NCBI GenBank assembly: GCA_946402475.1
Contig: CAMIWP010000097.1
Location: forward strand, 1 to 5,526
Length of the DNA stretch: 5,526 bases
From: an uncultured Selenomonadaceae bacterium
Lineage (GTDB): Bacteria > Bacillota_C > Negativicutes > Selenomonadales > Selenomonadaceae
Direction: 5' to 3'
Part shown: piece after piece, positions 1 through 5,526 of the stretch
Layout of the letters: every line of letters starts with the position of its first letter
How positions within the stretch are numbered: position 1 is the stretch's first letter
The notes under the pieces: generated by a model
Told to the model about the DNA's origin: nothing
Database searches by the model: none
Seen by the model: the letters and a program-made list of their open reading frames with translations, nothing else
Translations under genes and position numbers: made by a program

Positions 1-1
1 G

Positions 2-58
2 CTTGTTATTCTTCTCCCGGGCACCGTTGCATTTTCAGAAAGTGAGGCGGAAGCATGA
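2..58 (+). CDS. Possible C-terminal end of an upstream gene (partial)
   Basis: The second reading frame is open from the window edge to a TGA at 56-58 and reads LVILLPGTVAFSESEAEA. That stop overlaps the next start codon (ATG at 55) as ATGA, a common arrangement for translationally coupled genes in bacterial operons. The first residues are hydrophobic and the end is acidic, as in the tail of some membrane proteins. Only 18 residues are visible, so no family can be assigned and the frame could be open by chance. The ATGA overlap is the only real support. Confidence 0.3.
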   Translation, partial: LVILLPGTVAFSESEAEA

Positions 59-965
59 AAAAAGAGGTAAGAAAGCTGGATGTCCCGACAAAGCGTGGAA
101 CGGTGCTGGACGGCGTGTTGTTTTCCGCGGTGGATGCCGATACCGTACTCATTGCTATCACGGGGATCCATGGAAATTTTTATTCCAATCCGTTTTATTA
201 CAACATAGGCGAGACCCTGAATGCAGGGGGTATGGACTTCCTTTACGCCCAGACCAATGATGCCTTTGGGCAAATCGAAACCTATAACGCTCATACGGGA
301 GCAAAGGAACTCATCGGCTCGTGGAACGAGGACTTCCGACACACCGATGAGGATATTGAGGCTTACTTGGAATACGCCGAAAAAGCGGGTTATAAGCATA
401 TGTTCTAGCGGGACATTCCCTTGGCGCCAATAAGGTCATTTACTACCTTTCACGCCATCATACTCCGCGCGTGGAACATTTTGTTTTCCTCAGTCCCGCC
501 AATATCGGCTATCTTACGAGCGATGTGACAGAACGGGAAAAGGACATCATTCGGCAACAAGTAGAGCAAGGGGATGGGAACAAGATGCTCCCCTTTCCCC
601 TCCTTGGCTGGATTTCATGCACTGCCCAAACGGCTTATCAATGGGTGTTCGACAATATGCTCGACAATGTTCACGTGGAAAAAAACAGGGATTTTTCCCA
701 GGTGGAACGCATCACTCATACGGGGGCTCTGGTCATCGGCACTTATGATAACTTTACCTACGGAAATCCCTCCGGATTCCTGAAAAACATCAATGACCAT
801 ATGCCCACGGCTGACGAAAACAAGCTTATTTTTCTGGAACGCACCGGCCATACCTACCAACAGAAGGAGCAAGAACTGGCTGACAAGTTGCTTGCCTTGC
901 TCTGTGGCTGGCAGAACGATTCTGCTGCAACGAATGGAGTGAAAATCTCCAACGGAGTTCCGTGA
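55..965 (+). pseudogene. Alpha/beta hydrolase, interrupted by a one-base frameshift
   Basis: ATG at 55 follows GAGG (44-47) with a 7-base gap. The first frame runs to a TAG at 406-408 and gives 117 residues, including the early loop ITGIHGNFYSNPFYYN (HG is a likely oxyanion-hole element). Protein similarity continues in the -1 frame: from 402 it reads VLAGHSLGANKVIYYLSR, which contains the serine nucleophile elbow GHSLG, and stays open to a TGA at 963-965. Joined with one base restored near codon 116, the product would be about 303 residues, normal for this fold. The likely triad is Ser122 (GHSLG), Asp232 (GTYDNFTYG) and His266 (RTGHTY), numbered on the restored protein. The family is an esterase/acylhydrolase-like alpha/beta hydrolase of unknown substrate, with no signal peptide. 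The downstream part could start separately at GTG 471, but it would then lack the nucleophile. A sequencing error is an alternative to a real mutation. Base composition is lower in G+C than in the genes downstream. Confidence 0.85.
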
Positions 966-979
966 CGTACTCAAAAACC

Positions 980-1016
980 GTCAAATGATTCAAAAGTTTG
1001 ACAATCGTCAGGTCAA
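980..1016. repeat. Cluster of inverted GTCAA/TTGAC motifs in the intergenic spacer
   Basis: GTCAAA at 980-985 pairs with TTTGAC at 997-1002. The TTGAC of that second copy can also pair with GTCAA at 1012-1016, so two alternative hairpins are possible. A run of eight T follows at 1023-1030. TTGACA at 998-1003 also matches a -35 hexamer, but no convincing -10 lies 16-18 bases downstream. This could be a weak terminator for the upstream hydrolase, an operator, or chance in an A+T-rich spacer (966-1098) that otherwise shows nothing clear. Confidence 0.3.
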
Positions 1017-1098
1017 GGAGAATTTTTTTTGCATGGCCACATCCACCCGTAAAGGATAGGAGACATCTTCTGGCTCGTCATAAAGGAGTGATGGCACG

Positions 1099-1305
1099 AT
1101 GCCGTTTATTTTTTCAAAAGTCAATATTCCTGTCGGAAGGGAAAAAGAACGGGAGCTGAAATCCCGTTTGGGAAAAGCGATCGAACTGGTTCCCGGAAAA
1201 AGATTTCATCAGCGTTTCTTTAAGAACGGGAGGTTTTTCTGTCAAATCGGAAGGATGGGCAGAAAAGCCTCTTTTTCTTGTATGTGGGAGCCATTGGTGG
1301 TATAA
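1099..1305 (+). pseudogene. Truncated tautomerase/MIF-type gene (first third only)
   Basis: ATG at 1099 follows AAGGAG (1083-1088) with a 10-base gap. The first 34 residues, MPFIFSKVNIPVG through AIELVPGK (to base 1200), resemble the start of phenylpyruvate tautomerase/MIF-related proteins. In that superfamily the proline after the initiator Met becomes the N-terminal catalytic base, and Pro2 is present here. Family members are usually about 110-120 residues. After K34 the frame continues for another 34 residues, basic and rich in Phe and Arg, with no resemblance to the family, and stops at 1303-1305. None of the other forward frames recovers the missing part, so this looks like a deletion or recombination joint near base 1200 rather than a simple frameshift. 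The reading frame runs through a terminator-like hairpin and into the -10 box of the next promoter, which also argues that its end is not real coding sequence. The family call is from memory of the N-terminal pattern. Confidence 0.6.
1230..1276 (+). terminator. Candidate rho-independent terminator upstream of the MBL operon
   Basis: GAGGTTTTTCTG (1230-1241) pairs with CAGAAAAGCCTC (1260-1271) over 12 positions with one G-U pair. The loop is 18 bases, and TTTTT follows at 1272-1276. It lies after the truncated tautomerase and immediately before the next promoter, a sensible place to end transcription from the left. The long loop and A/T-rich middle of the stem make it weaker than the hairpin at 5331-5370. 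Confidence 0.5.
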
Positions 1306-1306
1306 T
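1278..1306 (+). promoter_or_regulatory. Sigma-70-type promoter with extended -10
   Basis: A perfect TATAAT at 1301-1306 is preceded by TGG (1298-1300), giving the extended -10 pattern TGnTATAAT. TTGTAT (1278-1283) lies 17 bases upstream; only its TTG matches the -35 consensus, which is typical when an extended -10 compensates. Transcription would begin near 1313, leaving a leader of about 80 bases before the ATG at 1396. The leader can form a small imperfect hairpin at 1341-1365 (GCCA/TGGC outside, GGAA/TTCC inside). No operator or riboswitch is evident. Confidence 0.65.
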
Positions 1307-1382
1307 ATCGACAAAATTAGTACGCTGTTGTTCCGGTTTTGCCATAGGAAAAACTTCCGTTTGGCGTTATGATCGTTCGTTG

Positions 1383-1388
1383 AAGGAG
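1383..1388 (+). promoter_or_regulatory. Ribosome binding site that decides the MBL start
   Basis: AAGGAG here is 7 bases from the ATG at 1396 but only 1 base from the ATG at 1390. The nearer ATG is too close for normal initiation, so translation most likely begins at 1396 (MIIYPVTV), not two codons earlier. Confidence 0.75.
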
Positions 1389-1395
1389 AATGCTC

Positions 1396-2031
1396 ATGAT
1401 CATCTATCCTGTCACGGTTCAGGATCTGATTCCCACCAATGCCTACTTTTACATCGACGAGGAGACGCGGCACGGGGTGCTCATCGATCCCGGAGCCGAA
1501 GCTGACCGTTTGCTGAAGGTTATGGCGGAGCAGGATTTCCATCTGGAGGCCATGCTGGTGACTCATGGGCACTTCGACCATATCGGGGCAGTGGAGGATC
1601 TGCGCCGGAAACTCCGTATTCCCGTCATTATGCAGGAAGAGGGAAGAAATTACGCGGAAAAGCCCGATTGGAATCTGTCCTCCAGCTTTGGAACGAGCTA
1701 TCGATTGCAGGACGTCACCTATGAGAAGGACGGGGCGGTGCTTGCGTTTCCCGAGGCTCCCGGCCTTCGCCTGAAACTCATCCACACCCCGGGGCATACC
1801 ACGGACGGTTGCATCTACTACGACGAGGAACGCCGGCTTGCCTTTGTGGGAGACACCATCTTCGCCGGTAGCTTCGGGCGCACGGATTTTCCCGGGGGGG
1901 ACGAGGGAGTGTTGTTCCGCAGCATCCGCGACAGGATCCTCACCCTGCCGGAGGAAACCACTCTCCTGTCGGGACACAGCGAGCCCACTACGGTGGGACA
2001 GGAGAAAAACGGCCCCATCTGGAGACAGTGA
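1396..2031 (+). CDS. Metallo-beta-lactamase-fold hydrolase, glyoxalase II-like
   Basis: This is a 211-residue protein with all metal-binding motifs of the glyoxalase II/hydroxyacylglutathione hydrolase branch of the MBL fold. THGHFDH (56-62) supplies His57, His59, Asp61 and His62; HTPGHT (130-135) supplies His134; VGDT has Asp153; GHSEPTTVGQEK has His194. Length fits the short YcbL-type members, which lack the C-terminal glutathione-binding domain of classical glyoxalase II. Hydrolysis of a thioester such as an S-acyl thiol is therefore likely, but the substrate cannot be read from sequence. There is no signal peptide, so it is probably cytoplasmic with two metal ions (Zn, Fe or Mn). It is the first gene after the promoter at 1278-1306, and the next gene starts 25 bases after its stop. 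A run of seven G near 1894 does not disturb the frame. Confidence 0.9.
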   Translation: MIIYPVTVQDLIPTNAYFYIDEETRHGVLIDPGAEADRLLKVMAEQDFHLEAMLVTHGHFDHIGAVEDLRRKLRIPVIMQEEGRNYAEKPDWNLSSSFGTSYRLQDVTYEKDGAVLAFPEAPGLRLKLIHTPGHTTDGCIYYDEERRLAFVGDTIFAGSFGRTDFPGGDEGVLFRSIRDRILTLPEETTLLSGHSEPTTVGQEKNGPIWRQ

Positions 2032-2056
2032 GAATCAAAAAGAGAGGGAGTTATCC

Positions 2057-2764
2057 ATGAAAAAAACCACCGTCAAGACTCTTCTGCTGACCGGCCTGTT
2101 GTCCGTCGGCTTCAACCTTCTTCCTTCCGCAGCTCCGGCTTCCGTTGCCTGCACGGGACTCCATCAAGCGTTGGCGGCGAAAGCCCCCGATGCCCCCGGC
2201 AGCGATACCACCGCCCCGGACAGCCGGGTGGAAAAGGCTGTGAAATGGGCGCTTGCCATAGCGGCGGATCCTGTCCACGGGTATTCCCAGGGGGCGGAGA
2301 ACGCAACGGAAAGCCACCCCTATACGGGCTCCAGGGAAGGCGTCGATTACGATTGTTCCTCCCTGGTTTACCACGCCTTCCAGCAGGGAGGCTTTCCCAT
2401 CATCGAAGCCTGGCACAAAAATCCCGAATACATGAGACTCTATCAGGGGAAGCAGTACTCCGGGGATGCGGATACCATCTGGACGGATCTGCAGGTGGTA
2501 GGAGGATTTTCAAAGTATTCTTGGGAGGATGTCAAGGACAGGCTCATGCGGGGCGATATCCTCTGTGACCCGGAGCGTCATGTGGCCATCTACGTCGGCG
2601 AAGGGAAGACCGTGGAAGCCCGGGGCGTCAACAATCCCCGAGGCGGTGACTGGCGCACTGGCGACCAGGGCGGCGAGATCGACATCTACGAGGCCCAGGG
2701 ACGCAGCTGGAAGGAAGTATATCGGTACACCGGGAAGTCGAAGAGCACGTGGAATGCCCGATGA
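2057..2764 (+). CDS. Secreted NlpC/P60-like peptidoglycan hydrolase
   Basis: The start at ATG 2057 has GGAG (2047-2050) 6 bases upstream. The same frame is open further back inside the MBL gene, but only this start is followed by a signal peptide: MKKTTVK, a hydrophobic core to about residue 22, then AAPASVA with likely cleavage after Ala28 or Ala31. The mature part is a single cysteine-peptidase domain. AVKWALAIAADPVHGYSQ (about 60-78) leads to DYDCSSLVYHAF with nucleophile Cys100. RGDIL precedes RHVAIYVG with general-base His175. Glu187 in TVEARG sits where many relatives have a third polar or His residue. The TGDQGGEI segment and the RYTG end match the C-terminal pattern of phage- and Firmicute-type CHAP/NlpC/P60-like hydrolases that cut peptide or amide bonds in the wall. 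At 235 residues it is one catalytic domain with no visible SH3, LysM or other wall-binding module. Which bond it cuts is unknown. It lies in the operon with the phosphatase and GH3 enzyme. Confidence 0.85.
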   Translation: MKKTTVKTLLLTGLLSVGFNLLPSAAPASVACTGLHQALAAKAPDAPGSDTTAPDSRVEKAVKWALAIAADPVHGYSQGAENATESHPYTGSREGVDYDCSSLVYHAFQQGGFPIIEAWHKNPEYMRLYQGKQYSGDADTIWTDLQVVGGFSKYSWEDVKDRLMRGDILCDPERHVAIYVGEGKTVEARGVNNPRGGDWRTGDQGGEIDIYEAQGRSWKEVYRYTGKSKSTWNAR

Positions 2765-2800
2765 CAAGATGAAAGCAAGTCCATTCTGTGGAGAAGCAAC

Positions 2801-4108
2801 ATGGAGCAAGACAAGGCACAGAAGAAAACCATAACCCGCCGCAATTTTCTCAAGGCGCTGGTCGGGGGCGGCATCCTGTTGGGGGGCGGAGCGGTTCTTG
2901 CCAATACCGCCCTCTATCGAAAGGTCGTCAACGAGACGAAGGGTTTGGGCGGTGACGTTCGCGCCCGATACCTTCGGCAGATCATCACGGCGGACCCCTC
3001 CACCAGCCGGACCGTCATGTGGCAGGCGGACAGCCCTTTGACGGCTCCCCTGCTGGAATACCGCGCCAAGGGTCAAAACGAGGTGCGTTCCGTTTCCGCA
3101 CGGGAGGACGCCTTTGAAGACGACGGCTTGGTCAATCACCAGTACGCCGCGCGGCTCACCGGCCTTTCCCCCGGAACCTCCTACGAGTACCGGGTGGCTT
3201 CCGGCGAAGAGGCCGGTGACTGGCACACGCTGGAGACTCCCGGCGAAGGGGGCTTCCAATGCCTGATTTTCCCCGATTCTCAGTCCAGCGACTACAGCGA
3301 CTGGGAACGGGTGGCACAGGATGCGGCTCGACGAAATCCACGAGCCGCCTTCTTCATTAACATGGGGGACATCGTGGACAACGGCGAGGATCACACCCAA
3401 TGGCAGGCCTGGCTGAACGCCGTGGAGGGCATCATCGATCGGATGCCCTTCGTCCCTGTCATGGGGAATCACGAGACCTATGACCAGAAGTGGGAGGTCC
3501 GCTTGCCTAAGGCTTATCTCAGCTACTTCATCGTGCCGGAGAACAAGAGCGGGGAGTTTCGTCGCTATTACTATTCCTTCGATTACGGGGACGTTCATTT
3601 CATCGTGCTCAACAGCCAGTGGGATGAAACCGAAGCCTTCAAGCCGGGACTCATGGAGGAGCAGGCGGAATGGCTGCGGAAGGATGCCGCAAAAAGCCCG
3701 AAGAAGTGGAACATCGTCCTCATCCACAAGGATGTGCTGCAGTACCGCATCCACAACCGCCCGGAGCGGAAGGAGGGCATCTCCGATTTGGGGAAGGTGT
3801 TCATGCCGATCTTTGACGAACTGGGCATTGACATCGTGTTCACCGCCCATCTCCATACCTATCGCGACCGAGGCCGCATCTACGATTTCCGCCGTGACAC
3901 GCGGGGACCCCTCTACATTCTCACGGGAGTTGCCGGGAACGTGCGCTACCCGGGGCTCTGGGTGGATCATGCGTTGGACGAGGTCGTTGCCCCACAGCCG
4001 GAAACAGACAACTACATCACGATGGACGTGACGGGGGAGCGCATCACCGTGAAATGCTTCCTTCCCGATGGAAGGGAAATCGACAGCGTTACCGTTGCAA
4101 AGGCATAA
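2801..4108 (+). CDS. Tat-exported metallophosphatase, calcineurin/purple acid phosphatase-like
   Basis: This is a 435-residue protein. The ATG at 2801 has a modest GGAG (2790-2793) 7 bases upstream and lies 36 bases after the preceding stop. TRRNFLK (12-18) is a textbook twin-arginine signal followed by a Gly/Ala/Leu-rich core, so export is in the folded, probably metal-loaded state. Residues about 55-145 resemble the fibronectin-like N-terminal domain of purple acid phosphatases (RTVMWQADSP, YAARLTGLSPGTSYEYRV). The catalytic metallophosphatase domain follows: PDSQ (Asp159, Gln161), MGDIVDNG (Asp190, Asp193), MGNHET (Asn223, His224), LIHKD (His309) and TAHLHTY (His350, His352). Motif I has Gln where many family members have His, and GDIVD lacks the GDxxY tyrosine that gives true purple acid phosphatases their colour. 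A di-metal phosphoesterase is therefore well supported but the PAP name is approximate. The substrate is unknown; a phosphomonoester or diester outside the cytoplasm is expected. Confidence 0.9.
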   Translation: MEQDKAQKKTITRRNFLKALVGGGILLGGGAVLANTALYRKVVNETKGLGGDVRARYLRQIITADPSTSRTVMWQADSPLTAPLLEYRAKGQNEVRSVSAREDAFEDDGLVNHQYAARLTGLSPGTSYEYRVASGEEAGDWHTLETPGEGGFQCLIFPDSQSSDYSDWERVAQDAARRNPRAAFFINMGDIVDNGEDHTQWQAWLNAVEGIIDRMPFVPVMGNHETYDQKWEVRLPKAYLSYFIVPENKSGEFRRYYYSFDYGDVHFIVLNSQWDETEAFKPGLMEEQAEWLRKDAAKSPKKWNIVLIHKDVLQYRIHNRPERKEGISDLGKVFMPIFDELGIDIVFTAHLHTYRDRGRIYDFRRDTRGPLYILTGVAGNVRYPGLWVDHALDEVVAPQPETDNYITMDVTGERITVKCFLPDGREIDSVTVAKA

Positions 4109-4144
4109 TAGCGGAACAACCATCTGTGCAGAAAGGACTTTTCC

Positions 4145-5308
4145 ATGAAACGACGTTTTCCCGTGCCCTTTTTATTCATGGCCGTGCTTGCCCTCTCCAT
4201 GCTCTTCGTGGCCTGCAGCGCCGGCGTCAAGGCTCCCGCGTCCTCGAAGCCTTCCGAGGATGCCACGTTGGAGCAAAAAGTGGAGGCACTCCTCGCTTCC
4301 ATGACCCTGAAGGAAAAAATCGGACAGATGGTCATGATCGGCATCCACGGCACCGATGTGACGGAGGACAGCCTTTTCATGCTCCATCAGTACCACATCG
4401 GCGGCATCATTCTCTTTGACCGCAATATGAAGAGCCGGGAGCAGGTGAAGGCGCTGAACGCTCACCTCCAGGAAAAAGCAGGAGAAAAAGTCCCTCTCTT
4501 CATCGGCGTGGATGAGGAAGGGGGACTCGTGGCGCGCATGAAGGACAAGCTGCCTCCCCCTCCCGCCGAAGAGGAGATCGGCGCGTCGGGGAATCCCGAA
4601 CTGGCCGGGGAATGGGCTGCGAAAACCGCAGTTGCCCTCAAGGACATGGGCTTCAACCTGAACTTTGCGCCGGTGGCTGACCTTGGGATGGAACGGGGAC
4701 GCTCTTTCAGCAGCGATCCCGCCGTCGCCGCGGAATTCGTCCGAAGCGCGGCCCAGGGTTATCGACAGGAAAACCTCATCTACTGCCTCAAGCATTTCCC
4801 GGGCCTTGGCAAGGGCGAGGTGGATACCCATAAGGACACAGCGGTCATCAATGCCTCCGTGGAAGAGCTTCGAGCGCAGGATCTCCTTCCCTTCCGCACC
4901 GTGGTAGAGGAAGAGGAGCCCTCGAACCATTTCATCATGGTGTCCCATGCGGTCTATCCCGCCTTGGAGGAGTGCCCCGCCAGCATCTCCCGGGTTATCC
5001 AAACGGAACTTCTGCGCAAAGCGCTGGGCTATGACGGCGTCATCATCATCGACGACATCGCCATGGGTGCCGTGTCCAACTACTACAGCCCCGAAGAGCT
5101 TGCCATGAAGGCCGTGGCGGCCGGTACAGACATCATTCTCAGCTGCCACGAGTACCAGACGGGGACCAATGTCTACCTGAAGCTGCTGGAAGCGGCGGAG
5201 CAGAAACAGATCAGCGAGGAACGCATCAACGAATCCGTCAGGCGCATCCTGCGCGTGAAGCTGGCCCACCTGGGGACGGCAAAGGCGGGAGATGCGGTCA
5301 AGAAGTGA
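4145..5308 (+). CDS. nagZ: GH3 beta-N-acetylhexosaminidase, NagZ-like lipoprotein
   Basis: This is a 387-residue protein. ATG 4145 follows AAAGGA (4132-4137) with a 7-base gap. The N-terminus MKRRF plus a hydrophobic core ends at LFVAC, making Cys24 a likely lipidation site, although Phe at -3 departs from the usual lipobox Leu. A short Pro/Ser/Lys linker follows. The rest is one GH3 TIM-barrel: EKIGQMVMIG near residue 60, GVDEEGG (Asp123) in the substrate site, KHFPGLGKGEVDTH (216-229) with the Asp227/His229 dyad that serves as acid/base in NagZ enzymes, and IIIDDIAMGAV with nucleophile Asp303. NagZ proteins release GlcNAc from muropeptides. Gram-negative forms are cytoplasmic, whereas a lipid-anchored form resembles the exported enzyme of Bacillus. 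The His of the usual FPGHG is Leu here. There is no C-terminal extra domain. It is the last gene of the operon, and the hairpin at 5331-5370 follows. Function as a hexosaminidase is strong by family; exact substrate is inferred. Confidence 0.88.
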   Translation: MKRRFPVPFLFMAVLALSMLFVACSAGVKAPASSKPSEDATLEQKVEALLASMTLKEKIGQMVMIGIHGTDVTEDSLFMLHQYHIGGIILFDRNMKSREQVKALNAHLQEKAGEKVPLFIGVDEEGGLVARMKDKLPPPPAEEEIGASGNPELAGEWAAKTAVALKDMGFNLNFAPVADLGMERGRSFSSDPAVAAEFVRSAAQGYRQENLIYCLKHFPGLGKGEVDTHKDTAVINASVEELRAQDLLPFRTVVEEEEPSNHFIMVSHAVYPALEECPASISRVIQTELLRKALGYDGVIIIDDIAMGAVSNYYSPEELAMKAVAAGTDIILSCHEYQTGTNVYLKLLEAAEQKQISEERINESVRRILRVKLAHLGTAKAGDAVKK

Positions 5309-5330
5309 ATCCCTGTTTGCAAACTGCCCC

Positions 5331-5370
5331 GAAAAGCCCTCACCGGTCATGGAACCGGTGAGGGCTTTTC
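5331..5370. terminator. Strong bidirectional intrinsic terminator
   Basis: GAAAAGCCCTCACCGGT (5331-5347) is perfectly complementary to 5354-5370, giving a 17-bp stem with a 6-base loop (CATGGA). The G+C-rich core is flanked by AAAA on the left and TTTT on the right, so it presents a U-tract on both strands. It begins 22 bases after the GH3 stop and ends 33 bases before the stop of the convergent minus-strand gene, so it can serve both. Confidence 0.92.
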
Positions 5371-5403
5371 CCTTGGCAGATCTTATGACCCCGCATCGAA
5401 ACT

Positions 5404-5526
5404 TCACGGCAGAGCCTTCTCGTCAAGTTCCATATCCGCAGCTTGGTCAGCATACACCATCTGATTGCCCAGATTGCCATTGGCATTTTTGTATGTGACA
5501 TTCGCTGCCATATCGCCTTGATGCTC
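5404..5526 (-). CDS. C-terminal end of an unrecognised convergent gene (partial)
   Basis: On the minus strand one frame is open from the window edge (5526) to a TGA at 5406-5404. It gives 40 residues that include NVTYKNANGNLGNQ and end in ELDEKALP. The segment is rich in Asn, Ala, Asp and Gln, polar and acidic, with no Cys and no membrane segment. Its position directly behind a bidirectional terminator, convergent to the operon, fits a real gene end. I do not recognise the family; the Asn/Gly-rich pattern would suit an exported or surface protein, but that is only a guess. The start and most of the gene lie outside the window. Confidence 0.55.
   Translation of the reverse strand, partial: EHQGDMAANVTYKNANGNLGNQMVYADQAADMELDEKALP

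Noticed and set aside
378..405. Programmed -1 frameshift site in the alpha/beta hydrolase
   Set aside because: The only A-run (five A at 380-384) lies before a -1 frame stop at 393-395, and no slippery heptamer exists after it.
1033..1059. Eight-codon frame (MATSTRKG) after AAGGAG and the T8 run
   Set aside because: The ribosome binding site is 12 bases away, the peptide has no regulatory codon run, and nothing supports a leader-peptide role.
1114..1977. A 287-codon minus-strand frame across the promoter and MBL gene
   Set aside because: It is antisense to conserved MBL motifs and crosses the promoter and terminator; no recognisable domain.
1838..2056. N-terminal extension of the peptidase frame back into the MBL gene
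   Set aside because: The ATG at 2057 has its own ribosome binding site and is directly followed by a signal peptide; an extension would bury it.
2147..2152. Possible lipobox cysteine (Cys32) in the peptidase precursor
   Set aside because: The cysteine lies well past the hydrophobic core, after several prolines, and the preceding S-V-A does not match a lipobox; an ordinary Sec signal fits better.
2510..4123. A 537-codon open frame on the minus strand opposite the phosphatase
   Set aside because: It lies antisense to a gene with clear Tat and metallophosphatase motifs, its translation shows no domain, and long antisense frames are common in G+C-rich genes.
4172..5407. A 411-codon minus-strand frame opposite the GH3 gene
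   Set aside because: It runs through the terminator hairpin, overlaps the convergent gene end, and mirrors a gene with complete GH3 motifs; a codon-bias shadow.

Overview
The window is bacterial. Genes are closely packed, starts carry AGGAGG-like ribosome binding sites, and there are intrinsic terminators and Sec, Tat and lipoprotein export signals. The exported set (an NlpC/P60-like peptidase, a Tat-exported metallophosphatase and a GH3 lipoprotein), with G+C-rich coding sequence and SD-led starts, suggests an anaerobic Firmicute or relative. A diderm Negativicute or a Synergistetes member is my best guess, but no taxonomic marker gene is present, so this is weak inference.

Region 1 (1-1300) is decayed and less G+C-rich. 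It opens with a possible tail of an upstream gene whose stop overlaps the next start as ATGA. Next is an alpha/beta hydrolase gene (55-965), split by a one-base frameshift just before its nucleophile elbow (GHSLG). After a short spacer with inverted TTGAC/GTCAA motifs comes the first third of a tautomerase/MIF-type gene (1099-1200 recognisable), whose remainder is missing. A terminator-like hairpin lies at 1230-1276.

Region 2 (1278-5370) looks like one intact four-gene transcription unit on the + strand. An extended -10 promoter (TTGTAT, 17 bp, TGG-TATAAT) lies at 1278-1306. The genes follow with gaps of 25, 36 and 36 bases: a glyoxalase II-like metallo-beta-lactamase-fold hydrolase (1396-2031), a secreted NlpC/P60-like peptidoglycan hydrolase (2057-2764), a Tat-exported calcineurin/purple-acid-phosphatase-like metallophosphatase (2801-4108), and a GH3 NagZ-like beta-N-acetylhexosaminidase lipoprotein (4145-5308). 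A perfect 17-bp hairpin with T and A tracts closes the unit at 5331-5370.

Three of the four products are exported, and two of them match peptidoglycan-cleaving families (one cuts peptide or amide bonds, the other beta-GlcNAc linkages). Cell-wall turnover or muropeptide and phosphate scavenging outside the cytoplasm is therefore a reasonable inferred theme. The MBL hydrolase is the cytoplasmic outlier.

Region 3 (5404-5526) holds the C-terminal 40 codons of a convergent minus-strand gene that I do not recognise; it shares the terminator hairpin. I found no CRISPR array, tRNA, rRNA, insertion sequence or defence system. The most unusual items are the two broken genes beside the intact operon and the variant active-site motifs in the GH3 enzyme and the phosphatase.
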